A DNA stretch of 64,000 nt from Bartonella grahamii ATCC 700132 (GCF_000518085.1 NZ_JACX01000004.1:62001-126000); one strand, 5' to 3'; shown: positions 1 through 11,412, counted from the first letter of the stretch. Notes: generated by a model not told the origin, from the sequence alone. Numbers and translations: made by a program.

Positions 1-1111
1 CAAAAACAGCGTGAGCAGATTCAGAGATTTGTTGTGCCCATATTGAATCATTGCAATAAAATGCGGGGAGATCTGGTCCTAATGCTATACGCGCTGCCCC
101 TGTTAAAGTAGCCATACAAAGCATGAATTGTGGGCTTGCTTCATCACCATAGGCGAGCGCATCGGCAAGGACAAGTCGCCCTTCAGCATCTGTATTACCT
201 ACTTCAACACTTAAGCCTTTACGACTTTTGAGAATATCACCTGGTCGGTAAGCATTCGCAGAAATTGCATTTTCTACAGCTGGAATCAAAACACGTAGAC
301 GGAAAGGCAATTTGGCATCCATGATAAGTTTAGCCAATCCCAAAACGTTTGCTCCACCCCCCATATCTTTTTTCATAAGCAACATGTTATTGGCTGATTT
401 AATATCGAGTCCTCCCGTATCAAAAGTTACCCCTTTGCCTACCAACGTTATTTTAGGATGATGTTCTTGCCCCCAGTGTAACTCAATCAGTCGCGGTGCA
501 GTACTGCCTGCTCGTCCTACGGCATGAATCATCGGAAAGTTATGGGTTAAGAGATCATCTCCACAAATACTTTGGACATGAGCACCGTAGGTTTTTCCCA
601 GTTTTCGTGCTTCTTTTTCGAGAGCATCAGGGGTCATATCACTGGCTGGAATATTGATGAGATCACGGACAAAAAAGACAGCCTCATAAATTCGTTGGAG
701 TTCATTAAGATCAACGTCCTCATTGACATGGATAGACAATGATTTGAAAGAAGAATTTTGACGATAGCGATTAAATTGATAGCTACCGAATGCTAATCCA
801 AGATAGGCATTTATTTCATCAGAGGTTGTACCTTCTAAATGCCATTGACCAGCAGGAAGTTTTTGAGCAAGCAGTCCTGTGATAAAGGGATCGTTCCCAT
901 TTCCAATTCCAAATAAAACTTTTTTTAAATGCCCCGTTTCGTGAGGAACAAAGAGTATTTGTCCTGCTTTACCAGTAAAGTCATTAACTTTTATCCATGC
1001 TGTTGTTGACGCATCAAGTGATAAGTTGGCAAGAGTTCTTTGGTTTACCAAGATGATAGGGCAACTGTTATCGATACGCGTTGAGGTAAAATGAATGTGA
1101 TAATGCTGCAT
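1..1111 (-). CDS. M17 family leucyl aminopeptidase-like protein (C-terminus beyond window)
   Basis: This is a cytosolic metallo-aminopeptidase of the M17 (leucyl aminopeptidase) family, which removes N-terminal residues from peptides using two divalent metal ions. Reading from the ATG at 1109-1111, about 370 codons are open to the edge of the window. The family signature NTDAEGRL lies at about residues 306-313 and supplies metal ligands. Upstream are the conserved VGKGVTFDTGG segment with the catalytic Lys and metal-binding Asp, and later a TLTGA segment. The C-terminal end lies outside the window. The start is only 14 bases from the stop of the pantothenate kinase gene upstream, so the two are probably co-transcribed. 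Family assignment is firm; which M17 paralogue (PepA or PepB type) is not resolved. Confidence 0.92.
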   Translation of the reverse strand, partial: MQHYHIHFTSTRIDNSCPIILVNQRTLANLSLDASTTAWIKVNDFTGKAGQILFVPHETGHLKKVLFGIGNGNDPFITGLLAQKLPAGQWHLEGTTSDEINAYLGLAFGSYQFNRYRQNSSFKSLSIHVNEDVDLNELQRIYEAVFFVRDLINIPASDMTPDALEKEARKLGKTYGAHVQSICGDDLLTHNFPMIHAVGRAGSTAPRLIELHWGQEHHPKITLVGKGVTFDTGGLDIKSANNMLLMKKDMGGGANVLGLAKLIMDAKLPFRLRVLIPAVENAISANAYRPGDILKSRKGLSVEVGNTDAEGRLVLADALAYGDEASPQFMLCMATLTGAARIALGPDLPAFYCNDSIWAQQISESAHAVF

Positions 1112-1124
1112 AGTTATGAGATCC

Positions 1125-2123
1125 TTATAGTCGTCTAAGTGCGACATACTCGACCAAATGATTTTTTCCTTTTCGTAGAATGAGATTGGATCGTGGTCGT
1201 GTTGGCAATATATTTTCTTGTAAATTTTTTAAATTAATTGTTTGCCAAAGATCCTCAGCGATTTTTGAGGCTTCTTTTTCACTGAGCAGGGCATAACGAT
1301 GAAAATAGGATTCAGGATTTTGAAAAGCTGTTTTACGCAAACGTTTAAAGCGCTCTAAATACCAGTGACGAATGACTTCTGTTTCGGCATCGACATAGAT
1401 TGAAAAATCAAAAAAATCTGATACGAAAGGAATAGCTTTCCCGTCTTTAGGAAGATCACTGACCTGTAATACATTAATACCTTCAACAATTAAAATATCA
1501 GGACGGTCAATGGTAATTGTCTGATTTTCTAGAACATCATAGGTCATATGTGAGTAAAGCGGGGCACGGACATTTCCGATACCTGCTTTTATAGCCGAAA
1601 GAAAGCACAGCAATTTTTTAATGTCATAGGAATCAGGAAATCCTTTACGATTCATACGATTTTTTTGCTGTAAGATTGCATTAGGATAGAGAAAACCATC
1701 CGTTGTGATCAGATCAACTTTAAGACTAGATGTCCATCGTTTCAACAGTTCTTGAAGAATGCGAGCCGTGGTTGATTTTCCTACTGCTACAGAACCAGCA
1801 ATTCCAATAATAAAGGGCGTTTTTCTACTCTCTTCTTGATGGAGAAACTGCTGACGTTTGTGAAAAAGTTCCTGTACTGCTTCAACATGGCATGATAACA
1901 GACGCGATAAAGAAAGATAAATGCGTTGGACTTCTTTAAGATCGATAGGATCATCAATAGAGCGCAAACGCTTAATTTCATCAAAAGTCAAAGTAAGAGG
2001 TGTGTCTGCACGAAACTCTGACCATTCTTGTGCAGTAAAAACACGATAGGGTGAATATCGGTCAGAAACGCATTTGACCAGATTATCTTCCTGATTAATT
2101 TTTTGTATAATCGTATCAATCAT
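1125..2123 (-). CDS. coaA: Type I pantothenate kinase
   Basis: The enzyme phosphorylates pantothenate with ATP, the first and regulated step of coenzyme A synthesis, in the cytosol. The 332-residue protein has the usual length for prokaryotic type I PanK. The P-loop GSVAVGKS is at residues 110-117, followed by the [12 protein letters not shown] segment and by [12 protein letters not shown]. The N-terminal region with [10 protein letters not shown] is also typical of the family. It precedes the aminopeptidase gene by 14 bases on the same strand. The start ATG at 2121-2123 fits homologues. No anomaly was seen. Confidence 0.96.
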   Translation of the reverse strand: MIDTIIQKINQEDNLVKCVSDRYSPYRVFTAQEWSEFRADTPLTLTFDEIKRLRSIDDPIDLKEVQRIYLSLSRLLSCHVEAVQELFHKRQQFLHQEESRKTPFIIGIAGSVAVGKSTTARILQELLKRWTSSLKVDLITTDGFLYPNAILQQKNRMNRKGFPDSYDIKKLLCFLSAIKAGIGNVRAPLYSHMTYDVLENQTITIDRPDILIVEGINVLQVSDLPKDGKAIPFVSDFFDFSIYVDAETEVIRHWYLERFKRLRKTAFQNPESYFHRYALLSEKEASKIAEDLWQTINLKNLQENILPTRPRSNLILRKGKNHLVEYVALRRL

Positions 2124-2245
2124 TTGTATTGGTCGAGAATTTTTTGCCGCAGCAATCGATTAAAAGTGGACAAGATGAGCGGCTTGATTTTCAAATAAAT
2201 TTTGTTTTGCATGCTCTCTTCTTTAAGATAATAGATCATTTTTCA

Positions 2246-3235
2246 TTAACTTATAGTCCAGTCATTCCAGTTTGCACGAATTTGTGCTAATGAGTGCCCT
2301 TGCGCTAAAAAAGCCCATAAAAGTAGACGCGCTTTTACGGCTGATAAATAACCAGACATGAGAGCACCAGAAGCAATCATATCGATTTCTGAGCCTTTAT
2401 AGCCATAAGTTATACGAGTTGTTGAGCCATTACAACAACGACTAGCAATAATGATTGGTATTTTTTGTGCATATTGTTGTACAAGGTCTGCTTCTTGAAA
2501 ACTACAGTGTCCTGCACCAAAACCAGCAATAACAACTCCAGCATAATACCCACTTTCAAGGCATAGTTTCATTAATTGTGCATCAGATGATAAAGAGGAA
2601 TAGAGGAGTGCAATTTGATGATCGTGGTTTTGGGGAAGATCAAACGTTGTCGGAAAAAGCTTTTGATCATTGAAATAAATAAGTTTTCCCTCTAAAATAG
2701 TTCCTAAAATACCTGCAAGACCTGATTGAAATGTTTCGACTTTGACGGTATGGCTTTTATAGAGCCAATAAGGTGAATGAATTGTATCATTTATGACAAC
2801 AAGAACGCCCCTGTTACGACTTTGTGGGGCTGCTGCGACACGAGTGGCTGCTAAAATATTGGCGGGGCCGTCTGCGCCTGCTTCATGAGGCATGCGCATA
2901 GCGCCGGTTATGATGAGTGGTTCAGCTTCCTTCCAATAAAGAGAAAGAAAAAAAGCTGTTTCTTCCAGAGTATCAGTCCCTTGTGTTAAAACAATACCTT
3001 CTGCACCAGCATTTATTTGTTGTTTTGCCCACTCGATTATTTCAAAAAGAATTTGAAACGATAAAGATCCACTTGGTATTTGCATTAATGTTTGTGCATG
3101 AATATCAGCAACGTTATTTAAATCAGGAACACTTTTTATGAGGTTATCTGAAGTTAAAGTCGGTTGCATGTGACCAAAACGATCAGCAGTCATTGCAATT
3201 GTTCCACCTAAGGTCCCTATGGCTATTTTTTTCAT
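2246..3235 (-). CDS. L-asparaginase (bacterial-type asparaginase/glutaminase family)
   Basis: The protein hydrolyses L-asparagine to aspartate and ammonia. Two signatures of the bacterial asparaginase family are visible: GTLGGTIAM at residues 7-15 with the nucleophilic Thr12, and LTQGTDTLEETA at residues 83-94 with the second catalytic Thr and Asp. The 329 residues match the family. There is no N-terminal signal peptide, so a cytosolic enzyme is inferred. The gene stands alone: 122 bases separate its stop from the coaA start, and it is divergent from hslV with 220 bases between the starts. Glutaminase side activity cannot be judged from sequence. Confidence 0.93.
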   Translation of the reverse strand: MKKIAIGTLGGTIAMTADRFGHMQPTLTSDNLIKSVPDLNNVADIHAQTLMQIPSGSLSFQILFEIIEWAKQQINAGAEGIVLTQGTDTLEETAFFLSLYWKEAEPLIITGAMRMPHEAGADGPANILAATRVAAAPQSRNRGVLVVINDTIHSPYWLYKSHTVKVETFQSGLAGILGTILEGKLIYFNDQKLFPTTFDLPQNHDHQIALLYSSLSSDAQLMKLCLESGYYAGVVIAGFGAGHCSFQEADLVQQYAQKIPIIIASRCCNGSTTRITYGYKGSEIDMIASGALMSGYLSAVKARLLLWAFLAQGHSLAQIRANWNDWTIS

Positions 3236-3455
3236 AATTTTCCTCTAAAAGGCACAAACTGTTTATATAAAGCTATTTAGCAGTAATTTACATTGACAAC
3301 AATGATATCATTTTTCCATTTTCAACAAATTGAGTTATGCTGAATCATTGTGTTTTGCTGTATATGTTCTTAAATAGGACAATAGTAGTTGAGTTTTACA
3401 TTGTATGAAAAGAAACCAATATTAAAAAGTAAAGTTAATATTAAGGAGTCTCCTT

Positions 3456-4037
3456 ATGACAGAACATAAGCCAGACATAATGTATGGTACAACAATTATT
3501 ACGGTACGAAAAGGTGGAAAAGTCGTGATGGCCGGTGATGGTCAGGTCTCTCTTGGGCAGACAATTATGAAAGGTAATGCACGTAAAGTGCGTCGTCTTG
3601 GAAAGAACGGAGTGGTTATTGCTGGTTTTGCAGGTGCTACGGCAGATGCTTTCACATTACTGGAAAGATTGGAAACAAAGCTTGAGCAATACCCTGATCA
3701 GCTTATGCGTGCATGTGTAGAACTTGCAAAAGATTGGCGAACAGACCGCTATTTGCGTCGTCTCGAAGCAATGATGCTCGTGGCTGATAAGAAAGTAACT
3801 TTGGCTCTAACAGGGCTTGGTGATGTTTTAGAACCAGAAGATGGGGTTATGGCAATTGGCTCTGGAGGAAATTTTGCTCTTTCAGCAGCGCGTGCACTCA
3901 TGGACTTGGATTTGGATGCAGAAACTATTGCTCGTAAAGCTATGGCTATTGCCGCTAAAATTTGTGTTTACACCAATGATCATTTTACGATTGAAACATT
4001 GGATGCAGAATTATCTTCTTTAGAGAAAGCTATTTAA
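3456..4037 (+). CDS. hslV: ATP-dependent protease proteolytic subunit HslV
   Basis: HslV is the peptidase dodecamer of the HslUV (ClpQY) protease, which degrades misfolded and regulatory proteins in the cytosol after unfolding by HslU. The N-terminus is processed so that Thr12, in [13 protein letters not shown], becomes the catalytic nucleophile; the Gly before it and the following Thr are present. The AGDGQVSLG segment and the [14 protein letters not shown] segment are typical. A ribosome-binding site AAGGAG lies just upstream of the ATG. The hslU start codon follows the hslV stop directly, so the two are co-transcribed in the usual order. No clear heat-shock promoter was recognised. Confidence 0.97.
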   Translation: MTEHKPDIMYGTTIITVRKGGKVVMAGDGQVSLGQTIMKGNARKVRRLGKNGVVIAGFAGATADAFTLLERLETKLEQYPDQLMRACVELAKDWRTDRYLRRLEAMMLVADKKVTLALTGLGDVLEPEDGVMAIGSGGNFALSAARALMDLDLDAETIARKAMAIAAKICVYTNDHFTIETLDAELSSLEKAI

Positions 4038-5348
4038 ATGTGTGTTGTATTTTCCCCTCGTGAAACTGTTTCTGAACTTGATCGCTTTATTATTGGCCAA
4101 AATGATGCTAAACGCTCTGTAGCTATCGCACTGCGCAATCGGTGGCGTAGACAACAGCTTGATGAGCCGATGCGTGAAGAAGTTATGCCAAAAAATATTT
4201 TAATGATAGGGCCAACAGGTGTTGGTAAAACTGGTATTGCACGTCGATTAGCAAAACTTTCTGGAGCACCCTTTGTTAAAGTAGAAGCGACTAAATTTAC
4301 TGAAGTTGGTTATGTGGGACGTGATGTTGAGCAAATTATTCGAGATCTTGTTGAAATTGCCATTTCTCTTGTGCGTGAAAAGAAACGGGATGAAATAAAA
4401 GAAAAGGCTCACGTGAATGCTGAAGAGCGCGTTTTAGACGCCCTTGTTGGTAAAACAGCCAGTCCCGCTACCCGTGATAGTTTTCGCAAAAAATTGCGTG
4501 AAGGTGAATTGGATGAGAAAGAGATTGAAATTGAAGTCGCCGATAATAATAGCAATAGTGCTTCAACCTTTGATATTCCTGGTATGCCTGGGGCACAAAT
4601 GGGTATTATGAATTTATCAGATATTTTGGGCAAAATGGGTAGTCGTACAAAAGTTCGTAAGACGACAGTAAGGGATGCTTTTAAGCCGCTTATTGATGAT
4701 GAATCTGAAAAACTCCTTGATCAGGATCAAATTATTCAAGAAGCGCTTCGTGTTGCTGAAAATGACGGGATTGTTTTTATTGACGAGATTGATAAAATTG
4801 CAACTAGGGATGGTGGAGCCAGTGCTGCCGTTTCGCGTGAGGGCGTTCAACGTGATCTTTTGCCTTTGGTTGAAGGAACAACGGTTAGTACAAAATATGG
4901 GCAAATCAAAACAGATCATATTCTTTTTATTGCCTCAGGTGCATTTCATGTTTCTAAGCCATCTGATTTATTACCGGAACTTCAAGGACGTTTGCCCATC
5001 CGTGTGGAGCTAAACCCTTTAACAAGAGAAGATTTACGGCGTATTCTAACGGAACCAGAAGCTAGTTTGATTAAACAATATATTGCTCTTATGGCAACAG
5101 AAGAGGTTCATTTGGAAATTACCGATGATGCAATTGATGCTTTAGCAGATATTGCTGTAGATTTAAATGCAAGGATTGAAAATATAGGGGCACGTCGTTT
5201 GCAAACAGTGATGGAGCGCGTTTTGGATGAAATTTCTTTCACGGCACCTGATAAAGCTGGAACATCCTTTACAATTGATGCCGCTTATGTGAGAAAATCT
5301 ATTGGCGAGCTTGCTGCTGATATCGATCTTTCACGTTTTATTCTTTAG
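4038..5348 (+). CDS. hslU: HslUV protease ATPase subunit HslU
   Basis: HslU is the AAA+ unfoldase of the HslUV protease. The 436-residue protein has the Walker A motif GPTGVGKT at residues 58-65, the Walker B motif FIDEID at 247-252, an intermediate domain between them, and the GYVGRDVE pore-loop segment at about 91-98. The C-terminus ends in LSRFIL, the tail that docks into pockets between HslV subunits and activates them. The ATG immediately follows the hslV stop, showing tight translational linkage. The gene converges on the methyltransferase gene 18 bases downstream. Confidence 0.97.
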   Translation: MCVVFSPRETVSELDRFIIGQNDAKRSVAIALRNRWRRQQLDEPMREEVMPKNILMIGPTGVGKTGIARRLAKLSGAPFVKVEATKFTEVGYVGRDVEQIIRDLVEIAISLVREKKRDEIKEKAHVNAEERVLDALVGKTASPATRDSFRKKLREGELDEKEIEIEVADNNSNSASTFDIPGMPGAQMGIMNLSDILGKMGSRTKVRKTTVRDAFKPLIDDESEKLLDQDQIIQEALRVAENDGIVFIDEIDKIATRDGGASAAVSREGVQRDLLPLVEGTTVSTKYGQIKTDHILFIASGAFHVSKPSDLLPELQGRLPIRVELNPLTREDLRRILTEPEASLIKQYIALMATEEVHLEITDDAIDALADIAVDLNARIENIGARRLQTVMERVLDEISFTAPDKAGTSFTIDAAYVRKSIGELAADIDLSRFIL

Positions 5349-5366
5349 AGTTATCGCTTTTTTTCT

Positions 5367-6395
5367 TTATCTGCGCGCTTCGATAATTTTGAAACCATGG
5401 GCTTGTTCATGTATCAACACTGTGCGGAAAATATTTTTTAATAATGTTTCATAAGGCAGGTGGCGGTTTGCAACAAAAAGCAGGCTGCCGCTTGGTTTTA
5501 GGCACTTTGCAGCATTTATAATAAAATTTTTTCCTAATGAAATATCTGTCGTTTGTTGCGTGTGAAACGGTGGGTTTGAAATGATTGTGTCATACAGATT
5601 TGTGATAGGTTCATGCACAAGGTCGTGCCAATAAAAATGAATTGAAAAAGGAGCTGTTATGGATTTAAGGTGCTGTTTTGCCGTGATCAAAGCGTTGTAG
5701 TCTGCTTCATAAAGGTCGAGAGCGGTGAGTTTTTCACTTCTTTCAAGCGCAACGTGAGAAAGATAGCCCCATCCAGCACCAAAATCAGCCGTTTTTCCAG
5801 AAATAACTTTGGGCATATAAGAAGCAAGTGCAGCGGATCCTGGATCAATACGTCCGTGTGAGAACATACCAGAAGTGGTTTGAAATGTACCAAAAGTGAG
5901 CGGTGGTGAGCGCAATTGTGCAATGTTATATCTCTCAATTTGTTGAGGAACTTGCAACCAAAATACAAGACCGTGATTTTTAGACAATTTGTTGGTGATG
6001 GGAACAATTGTTTTGATCCACTTCATCATTGAAGCAGCACCAGCAGTTTTATTCCCACTGATTACAATCCATCCATTGGGTTTAACGCATTCTAATAAAT
6101 CAAGAAAACAATTTTGGTTAAAACCACGATATTTGCTCAAATGTAAAAATGCACCATCATAGCTGAAGGTTTTATCTATTTGAGGAGAGCAGTGAAATTG
6201 AGTATCGACAAATTTTAAAAAATCTGGTCGCCAAGGCGTAATAACTTTTAAATTCTGTGCCCATTCTGGAGCTGGGATTTCTGTTAAACCGAAACTTAAC
6301 CAACATTGGTTTAGATCAGGATACGGGAGTTCATGATTTTCAAAAGGCAAAAATAATAACACATATGACTCTTTCAAAGAAAAATGCCACTCCAA
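5367..6395 (-). CDS. rsmC: Class I SAM-dependent rRNA methyltransferase, RsmC-like
   Basis: This protein resembles the RsmC/RlmG family of guanine-N2 rRNA methyltransferases (16S G1207 in the E. coli RsmC case). The 342 residues form two halves. A degenerate N-terminal methyltransferase-like half is followed by a catalytic half with the SAM-binding segment KTADFGAGWGYLS and the N2-guanine motif NPPF at residues 274-277. The N-terminal half contains the VISGNKTAGAASM segment, as in RsmC. It lies tail to tail with hslU and is followed, 39 bases upstream, by pnp on the same strand. RsmC against RlmG specificity is inferred from general resemblance only. Confidence 0.85.
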   Translation of the reverse strand: MEWHFSLKESYVLLFLPFENHELPYPDLNQCWLSFGLTEIPAPEWAQNLKVITPWRPDFLKFVDTQFHCSPQIDKTFSYDGAFLHLSKYRGFNQNCFLDLLECVKPNGWIVISGNKTAGAASMMKWIKTIVPITNKLSKNHGLVFWLQVPQQIERYNIAQLRSPPLTFGTFQTTSGMFSHGRIDPGSAALASYMPKVISGKTADFGAGWGYLSHVALERSEKLTALDLYEADYNALITAKQHLKSITAPFSIHFYWHDLVHEPITNLYDTIISNPPFHTQQTTDISLGKNFIINAAKCLKPSGSLLFVANRHLPYETLLKNIFRTVLIHEQAHGFKIIEARR

Positions 6396-6434
6396 TGTTG
6401 GGATGGCATTTCATGATACGATAAGAGGAAAAAC

Positions 6435-8630
6435 TTACTCTTCTTTTTTCTTGCGGCGGCGCTTATTTTCAGGTTGTTTTTTTTCATCCACGCACTTTTC
6501 TTCATTCATCACTTTATCACCGGTGATTTCCTTTCCGGTTTTTTGATCAACAACCTTCATTGATAACCGAACTTTTCCACGCTCATCAAAGCCCATTAAT
6601 TTAACCCAAACTTTGTCACCTTCCTTCACAATATCGGTTGTTTTGGTGACGCGTTCTGATGCAAGCTGAGAGATATGAACGAGTCCATCACGAGAACCAA
6701 AGAAGTTTATAAATGCACCAAATTCTGCAGTTTTTACAACTGTTCCTTGGTAGATAGCACCAACTTCAGGCTCATCGACAATAGAATGGATCCAACGTTT
6801 TGCTGCTTCAATGGCTTTAGCATCAGCAGAAGCAATTTTAATGGTACCATCATCTTCAATATTAATTTTTGCTCCAGTTTGTTCCACGATTTCCCGAATA
6901 ACTTTACCACCAGAGCCGATAACATCACGAATTTTATCGACAGAAATATTCATAACTTCGATTCGTGGAGAAAATTCACTCAGCTCAGCACGTGCACTGG
7001 TTAAAGCTTTCGCCATCTCATTGAGGATATGGATTCGTCCACCTTTGGCTTGTTCAAGCGCGATTTTCATAATCTCTTCGGTAATACCATCAATTTTGAT
7101 ATCCATTTGCAAGGCAGTAATACCATTTTCTGTTCCTGCGACTTTAAAGTCCATATCTCCAAGATGATCTTCATCCCCTAAAATATCAGATAGAACAGCA
7201 AAGCGTTCTCCTTCTTTAATCAAGCCCATAGCAATACCAGCAACAGGGCGTGCTAAAGGAACGCCGGCATCCATGAGAGCAAGTGAGGTCCCACAAACCG
7301 TTGCCATAGAAGAAGATCCATTGGATTCAGTGATTTCTGAGACAGCACGAATAGTATAAGGAAAAGATTCTTTCGTTGGCAACATGGGGTGAATTGCTCG
7401 CCATGCCAATTTGCCATGTCCAATTTCACGACGACCAGGAGAACCAAGGCGTCCCGTTTCACCCACTGAAAATGGTGGGAAATTGTAATGGAGAAGGAAT
7501 GTTTCCTTATACATTCCCGTTAAGGAATCAACATATTGTTCATCTTCACCAGTTCCTAGTGTTGCAACGACAATAGCTTGTGTTTCTCCGCGGGTAAAGA
7601 GTGCTGATCCATGTGTGCGAGGTAAAATACTTACTTCTGATTGGATAGGGCGCACGGTAGAAAGATTGCGTCCATCAATCCGCTTTTGGGTATCAAGAAT
7701 ATTCCCGCGAACAATTTTTGCTTGCAACTGTTTAAATACGGTTGCAATTTGATCTGCACTAAACTTACAGTCTTCTTCTGTTTCGGGCATAAATTTATTG
7801 AGGATTTCTGTCTTTAGTGCATCAATTGCAGCATAACGTTCTTGCTTATCAGTAATTGTGTAAGCCTTTCGTATATCCTGTTCTGCCATTTTCTGCATTG
7901 CTTTTTCAAGTTCAGAAAGATCTTCAGGAACAAAATCACGAGGATCTTTTGCAGCAACTTCAGCAAGCTTTATAATGGCATCAAGGACAGGTTGAAGGCC
8001 TTTGTGACCAAACATCACAGCACCCAACATGATATCTTCCGGTAATTCTTGTGCTTCTGATTCAACCATCAAAACAGCACTTTCTGTTCCAGCAACAACA
8101 AGATCAAGTTTTGATTCAGGCATTTCATCGATATGAGGATTGAGAACATATTGTCCATTACAATAGCCAACGCGGGCACCAGCTATAGGCCCCATGAAAG
8201 GAACACCTGACAGGGTCAATGCAGCAGAAGATGCAATCATCGCAAGGATATCGGGATTATTTTCGAGATCATGCTGTATAACGGAAACAATCACTTGCGT
8301 ATCATTTTTATATCCCTCAACGAAAAGGGGACGAATTGGGCGATCAATCAAACGTGAAACCAAAGTTTCATTTTCACTTGGTCGACTTTCACGTTTTAAA
8401 TAGCCCCCAGGTATTCTACCAACAGCATAGGATTTTTCTTGATAATTAACAGTGAGTGGAAAAAAATCCTGGTCTGGTTTTGGACTTTTGGCTGATACAA
8501 CGGTTGCTAAGACAATAGTTTCTCCATAGGTAGCAATCACTGCACCATCAGCTTGACGTGCTATTTTCCCTGTTTCAAGGGTGAGAGGACGCCCAGCCCA
8601 TTCAATTTCTATCTTGTGCGTTTTGAACAT
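6435..8630 (-). CDS. pnp: Polynucleotide phosphorylase
   Basis: PNPase is a phosphate-dependent 3'-5' exoribonuclease in RNA decay and part of the degradosome. The 731 residues contain the two RNase PH-like halves, with segments such as [11 protein letters not shown] near the N-terminus and [11 protein letters not shown] with MATVCG in the second half. These are followed by a KH domain ([16 protein letters not shown]) and an S1 domain ([19 protein letters not shown]). A short Lys/Arg-rich C-terminal tail ends the protein. It lies about 250 bases downstream of rpsO on the same strand, the standard rpsO-pnp order. The spacer includes the rpsO terminator. Confidence 0.97.
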   Translation of the reverse strand: MFKTHKIEIEWAGRPLTLETGKIARQADGAVIATYGETIVLATVVSAKSPKPDQDFFPLTVNYQEKSYAVGRIPGGYLKRESRPSENETLVSRLIDRPIRPLFVEGYKNDTQVIVSVIQHDLENNPDILAMIASSAALTLSGVPFMGPIAGARVGYCNGQYVLNPHIDEMPESKLDLVVAGTESAVLMVESEAQELPEDIMLGAVMFGHKGLQPVLDAIIKLAEVAAKDPRDFVPEDLSELEKAMQKMAEQDIRKAYTITDKQERYAAIDALKTEILNKFMPETEEDCKFSADQIATVFKQLQAKIVRGNILDTQKRIDGRNLSTVRPIQSEVSILPRTHGSALFTRGETQAIVVATLGTGEDEQYVDSLTGMYKETFLLHYNFPPFSVGETGRLGSPGRREIGHGKLAWRAIHPMLPTKESFPYTIRAVSEITESNGSSSMATVCGTSLALMDAGVPLARPVAGIAMGLIKEGERFAVLSDILGDEDHLGDMDFKVAGTENGITALQMDIKIDGITEEIMKIALEQAKGGRIHILNEMAKALTSARAELSEFSPRIEVMNISVDKIRDVIGSGGKVIREIVEQTGAKINIEDDGTIKIASADAKAIEAAKRWIHSIVDEPEVGAIYQGTVVKTAEFGAFINFFGSRDGLVHISQLASERVTKTTDIVKEGDKVWVKLMGFDERGKVRLSMKVVDQKTGKEITGDKVMNEEKCVDEKKQPENKRRRKKKEE

Positions 8631-8843
8631 TTTTTATCCTTAATGACCAGTGTTTAAATCTTTGATTGCTCACATTCTGGTTTTGCGTAGCATATTTCCA
8701 AGCTCTGGGGTGGACAACATACTTTTTATCTTTGTTGCGAGAAGAGAGAAGTAAACTGCCTTAAATGCGAAATGATGAGCAGTCCTATCCCATAATAACT
8801 TGTCAGTTTTTAAATTTTTTAATTAAAAGCAACACGTTGAAAA

Positions 8844-8875
8844 AATGGGTGGTTTTTTTAAACACCACCACCATT
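8844..8875 (-). terminator. Rho-independent terminator of rpsO
   Basis: On the minus strand, directly after the rpsO stop, an AATGG/GTGGT stem with a two-base bulge and an A-rich loop is followed by a run of six T. It separates rpsO from pnp and may be partly read through, as in other bacteria where the two are co-transcribed. Confidence 0.7.
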
Positions 8876-8881
8876 TTTCTT

Positions 8882-9151
8882 TTAGCGACGCAAACCTAAC
8901 TTCTTGATAAGTGTCTGATAACGATTTTGGTCAACTCCTTTAAGATAATCAAGAAGGCGCCGGCGTTGAGACACCATCTTCAAAAGACCACGACGAGAAT
9001 GATTATCCTTTTTGTGAGATTTAAAGTGGTTTGTTAAATTAGAAATACGTTCAGAAAGTACAGCAATCTGTACTTCTGGTGATCCTGTATCACCAACTTT
9101 ATTTGCGTATTCTGCGACAAGAGCTTGTTTACGTTCAGCTGTAATCGACAT
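8882..9151 (-). CDS. rpsO: 30S ribosomal protein S15
   Basis: S15 binds the central domain of 16S rRNA early in small-subunit assembly. The start chosen is the ATG at 9149-9151, giving the standard 89-residue protein beginning MSITAERK. A longer in-frame reading begins 13 codons earlier but has no counterpart in the family. Conserved segments include [11 protein letters not shown], the helix with [13 protein letters not shown] and the YLKGVD segment. pnp lies downstream after a terminator. Upstream, the usual neighbour truB is displaced by an MFS gene on the other strand. Confidence 0.98.
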   Translation of the reverse strand: MSITAERKQALVAEYANKVGDTGSPEVQIAVLSERISNLTNHFKSHKKDNHSRRGLLKMVSQRRRLLDYLKGVDQNRYQTLIKKLGLRR

Positions 9152-9465
9152 CGTATTATCCTTTCCAAAAACGAAGAAACATAAAGTCACCCATAGCCGA
9201 GATGTCGTTCAGCAGGGGTCTGTGAGGAAACAAGAAGAGTCAAAGACTCTTACCCATTTTCGTCCTTATATAGGAAAGAAGGTTAAAATACTAGTCCTTT
9301 ACAGCATTTTGAAGTCTTTCTTTAAATAAAAGCTTTTGTTTTGAAATATTGATTTAAATAGAGTTTTATGAGAAGTTTTTTAAAGAATTATGCATCCTTT
9401 TGATACAAAGATTATGAGCGTGTGTGTGCTAACAAAGATGATAAATACCGATTTGGAGGAAAAAG

Positions 9466-11094
9466 ATGCAGAGCATTTCAACATTAAAACTTTTTCGTAA
9501 TTCGGTATTTCGAAATCTATGGTCATCTACTCTTATTTCTAATTTAGGGGGGCTGATACAGGCTGTTGGAGCAGGGTGGTTAATGGCGTTGATCAGTTCT
9601 TCCCATTCCATGGTTGGGCTTGTTCAAAGTGCCACAACATTACCACTTGTTATGTTTTCTTTGATGGCAGGGGCATTAGCGGATAATTTTAATCGGCGTC
9701 AAATTATGTTGTGTGCGCAGATTATGATGATGGTCATATCCATGAGTTTATCTGTTCTAGCCTATATGGGATTTCTAACACCTTGGCTTTTGTTATGTTT
9801 TACGTTTTTGATTGGATGTGGCACAGCTTTTTATAATCCTTCTTGGCAAGCAACGATAGGAGATATTGTGAGCAGGGAAAATATTCCTGCTGCTGTTAGT
9901 TTGAATAGTGTAGGCTTTAATTTGATGCGGAGTGTTGGTCCTGCTATTGGCGGTGCCATCATTGCAACTTTGGGGGCATCTGCTGCCTTTTTGTTTAATG
10001 CTATAAGCTATATTCCTCTTATCGGTGCGTTATTTTTCTGGAAGTCGAATTATAAAAAAAACTCATTGCCACGAGAAAGGCTGTTAGGAGCTGTCTCAGA
10101 TGGTTTGCGTTATGTTGCGATGTCACCTAATCTCCTGAGTATTATGGTCCGAGCGTTCCTGTTTGGTATAGGAGCAATTTCTATTTTAGCACTTTTGCCA
10201 ATTGTTGCGCATAAAGTTCTTGGAGGAAGTGCCCTTCTTTATGGTACATTGCTCGGTTGTTTTGGGTTAGGAGCCATGACCGCAGGTATTATTAATGCAG
10301 TTGTACGGCATCATTTTCGTTCAGAAACAATTATTGCAAGTGCATTTATTGGTTTCGCCTTTTCTTGCTTTTTATTGGGAATCAGCCGTTCACTAATTAT
10401 AAGCCATATTGCTTTATTTCCTGCAGGTTTATGTTGGGTTTTGGCATTATCATTGTTTAATACATCTGTACAACTCTCTACACCACGCTGGGTTGTTGCA
10501 CGTTCTTTAGCACTTTATCAAACGGCGTCTTATGGGGGGATGGCTATTGGAAGTGCAATCTGGGGAGGTTTAGCTGATGGTTATTCTCCAACAATTGCTT
10601 TGAGTATTTGTTCTCTATTCTTGATTTTTGGTGCTCTTGTGGGGGTAAAATTTAGAATTCAAGAAATTCCTCAGATAGATTTAAATCCTCTTGATCATTT
10701 TAGAGAGCCGGAACTATTACTCGACCTCAAAGCAAGGAGTGGCCCGATCATGATAATGATTGATTATCAAATTCATGAAAATGATCTCGAAGAGTTTCTC
10801 AAAGTGATGACGCGTCGACGCCATATTCGGTTACGTGATGGTGCGCGTCAGTGGGTTCTTTTACGAGATCTTGAAAGACCTGAGTATTGGACAGAGGCTT
10901 ATCATATGCCAACATGGGTAGATTATTTACGCCATAATCATCGTCGTACAAAAGCGGATGCAGAAGTCAATAAGCGTTTGCGTCATTTAAATTGTGCTCC
11001 TAACGGCATAAGAGTGCATCGTATGATTGAACGCCAAACAATACCCCAAGCCAATGAGATGCTTTTAAAAGCCTCCTCTGATCATCTCCCTTAG
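9466..11094 (+). CDS. MFS exporter, EntS/DUF894-type (MFS_3)
   Basis: The first about 410 residues form a 12-helix major facilitator, with the loop 2-3 motif GALADNFNRRQ at about residues 67-77. This arrangement is typical of the MFS_3 (EntS-like) exporters, some of which export siderophores or drugs. A further 130-residue cytoplasmic C-terminal domain rich in Arg and His follows, of the kind found in the DUF894 group; its role is unknown. The start at 9466 has the strong ribosome-binding site GGAGG. The gene sits in opposite orientation between truB and rpsO, which are usually adjacent, so it looks like an insertion. Substrate cannot be inferred. Confidence 0.88.
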   Translation: MQSISTLKLFRNSVFRNLWSSTLISNLGGLIQAVGAGWLMALISSSHSMVGLVQSATTLPLVMFSLMAGALADNFNRRQIMLCAQIMMMVISMSLSVLAYMGFLTPWLLLCFTFLIGCGTAFYNPSWQATIGDIVSRENIPAAVSLNSVGFNLMRSVGPAIGGAIIATLGASAAFLFNAISYIPLIGALFFWKSNYKKNSLPRERLLGAVSDGLRYVAMSPNLLSIMVRAFLFGIGAISILALLPIVAHKVLGGSALLYGTLLGCFGLGAMTAGIINAVVRHHFRSETIIASAFIGFAFSCFLLGISRSLIISHIALFPAGLCWVLALSLFNTSVQLSTPRWVVARSLALYQTASYGGMAIGSAIWGGLADGYSPTIALSICSLFLIFGALVGVKFRIQEIPQIDLNPLDHFREPELLLDLKARSGPIMIMIDYQIHENDLEEFLKVMTRRRHIRLRDGARQWVLLRDLERPEYWTEAYHMPTWVDYLRHNHRRTKADAEVNKRLRHLNCAPNGIRVHRMIERQTIPQANEMLLKASSDHLP

Positions 11095-11195
11095 GGTTAA
11101 AACAGTTTTTGTAAAATATTAAATACGTTAATATTATTTCGATCGATTTGTTAGCATAATCATAACAAAAAATTGCTGTTTAAATGATTAATAAA

Positions 11196-11412
11196 TTGAT
11201 TTATAATGATTATTTGTCGTTTTTCATGTTGAGTGATAGTCCTAAAAATCTTAAGCTTTTCTCGTTTCAAATCTATTTAGAGTAAATCAGCCCAAATCTT
11301 CGCTTGCACATTACAAATGAGGGTTAAAGTGTGAGTAGAAAACGATTGAATAAGAAATAAAAAGCCTCTTATGAATCCTTTCAAACGCAAGGATTGTTGC
11401 GACATTAAGAGG
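11196..11412 (+). repeat. Decayed copy of the integrase-upstream repeat (plus orientation)
   Basis: This stretch fills most of the gap between the MFS gene and truB (11095-11558). It starts with TTGATTTATAATGATTATTT and ends with a block around AAGCCTCTTATGAATC followed by AAGGATTGTTGCGACATT. It is clearly related to copies at 28527-28740, 33865-34280, 52660-53278, 54705-55107 and 60607-61260. It covers only the region upstream of the integrase and its first codons. No open gene remains. Confidence 0.7.
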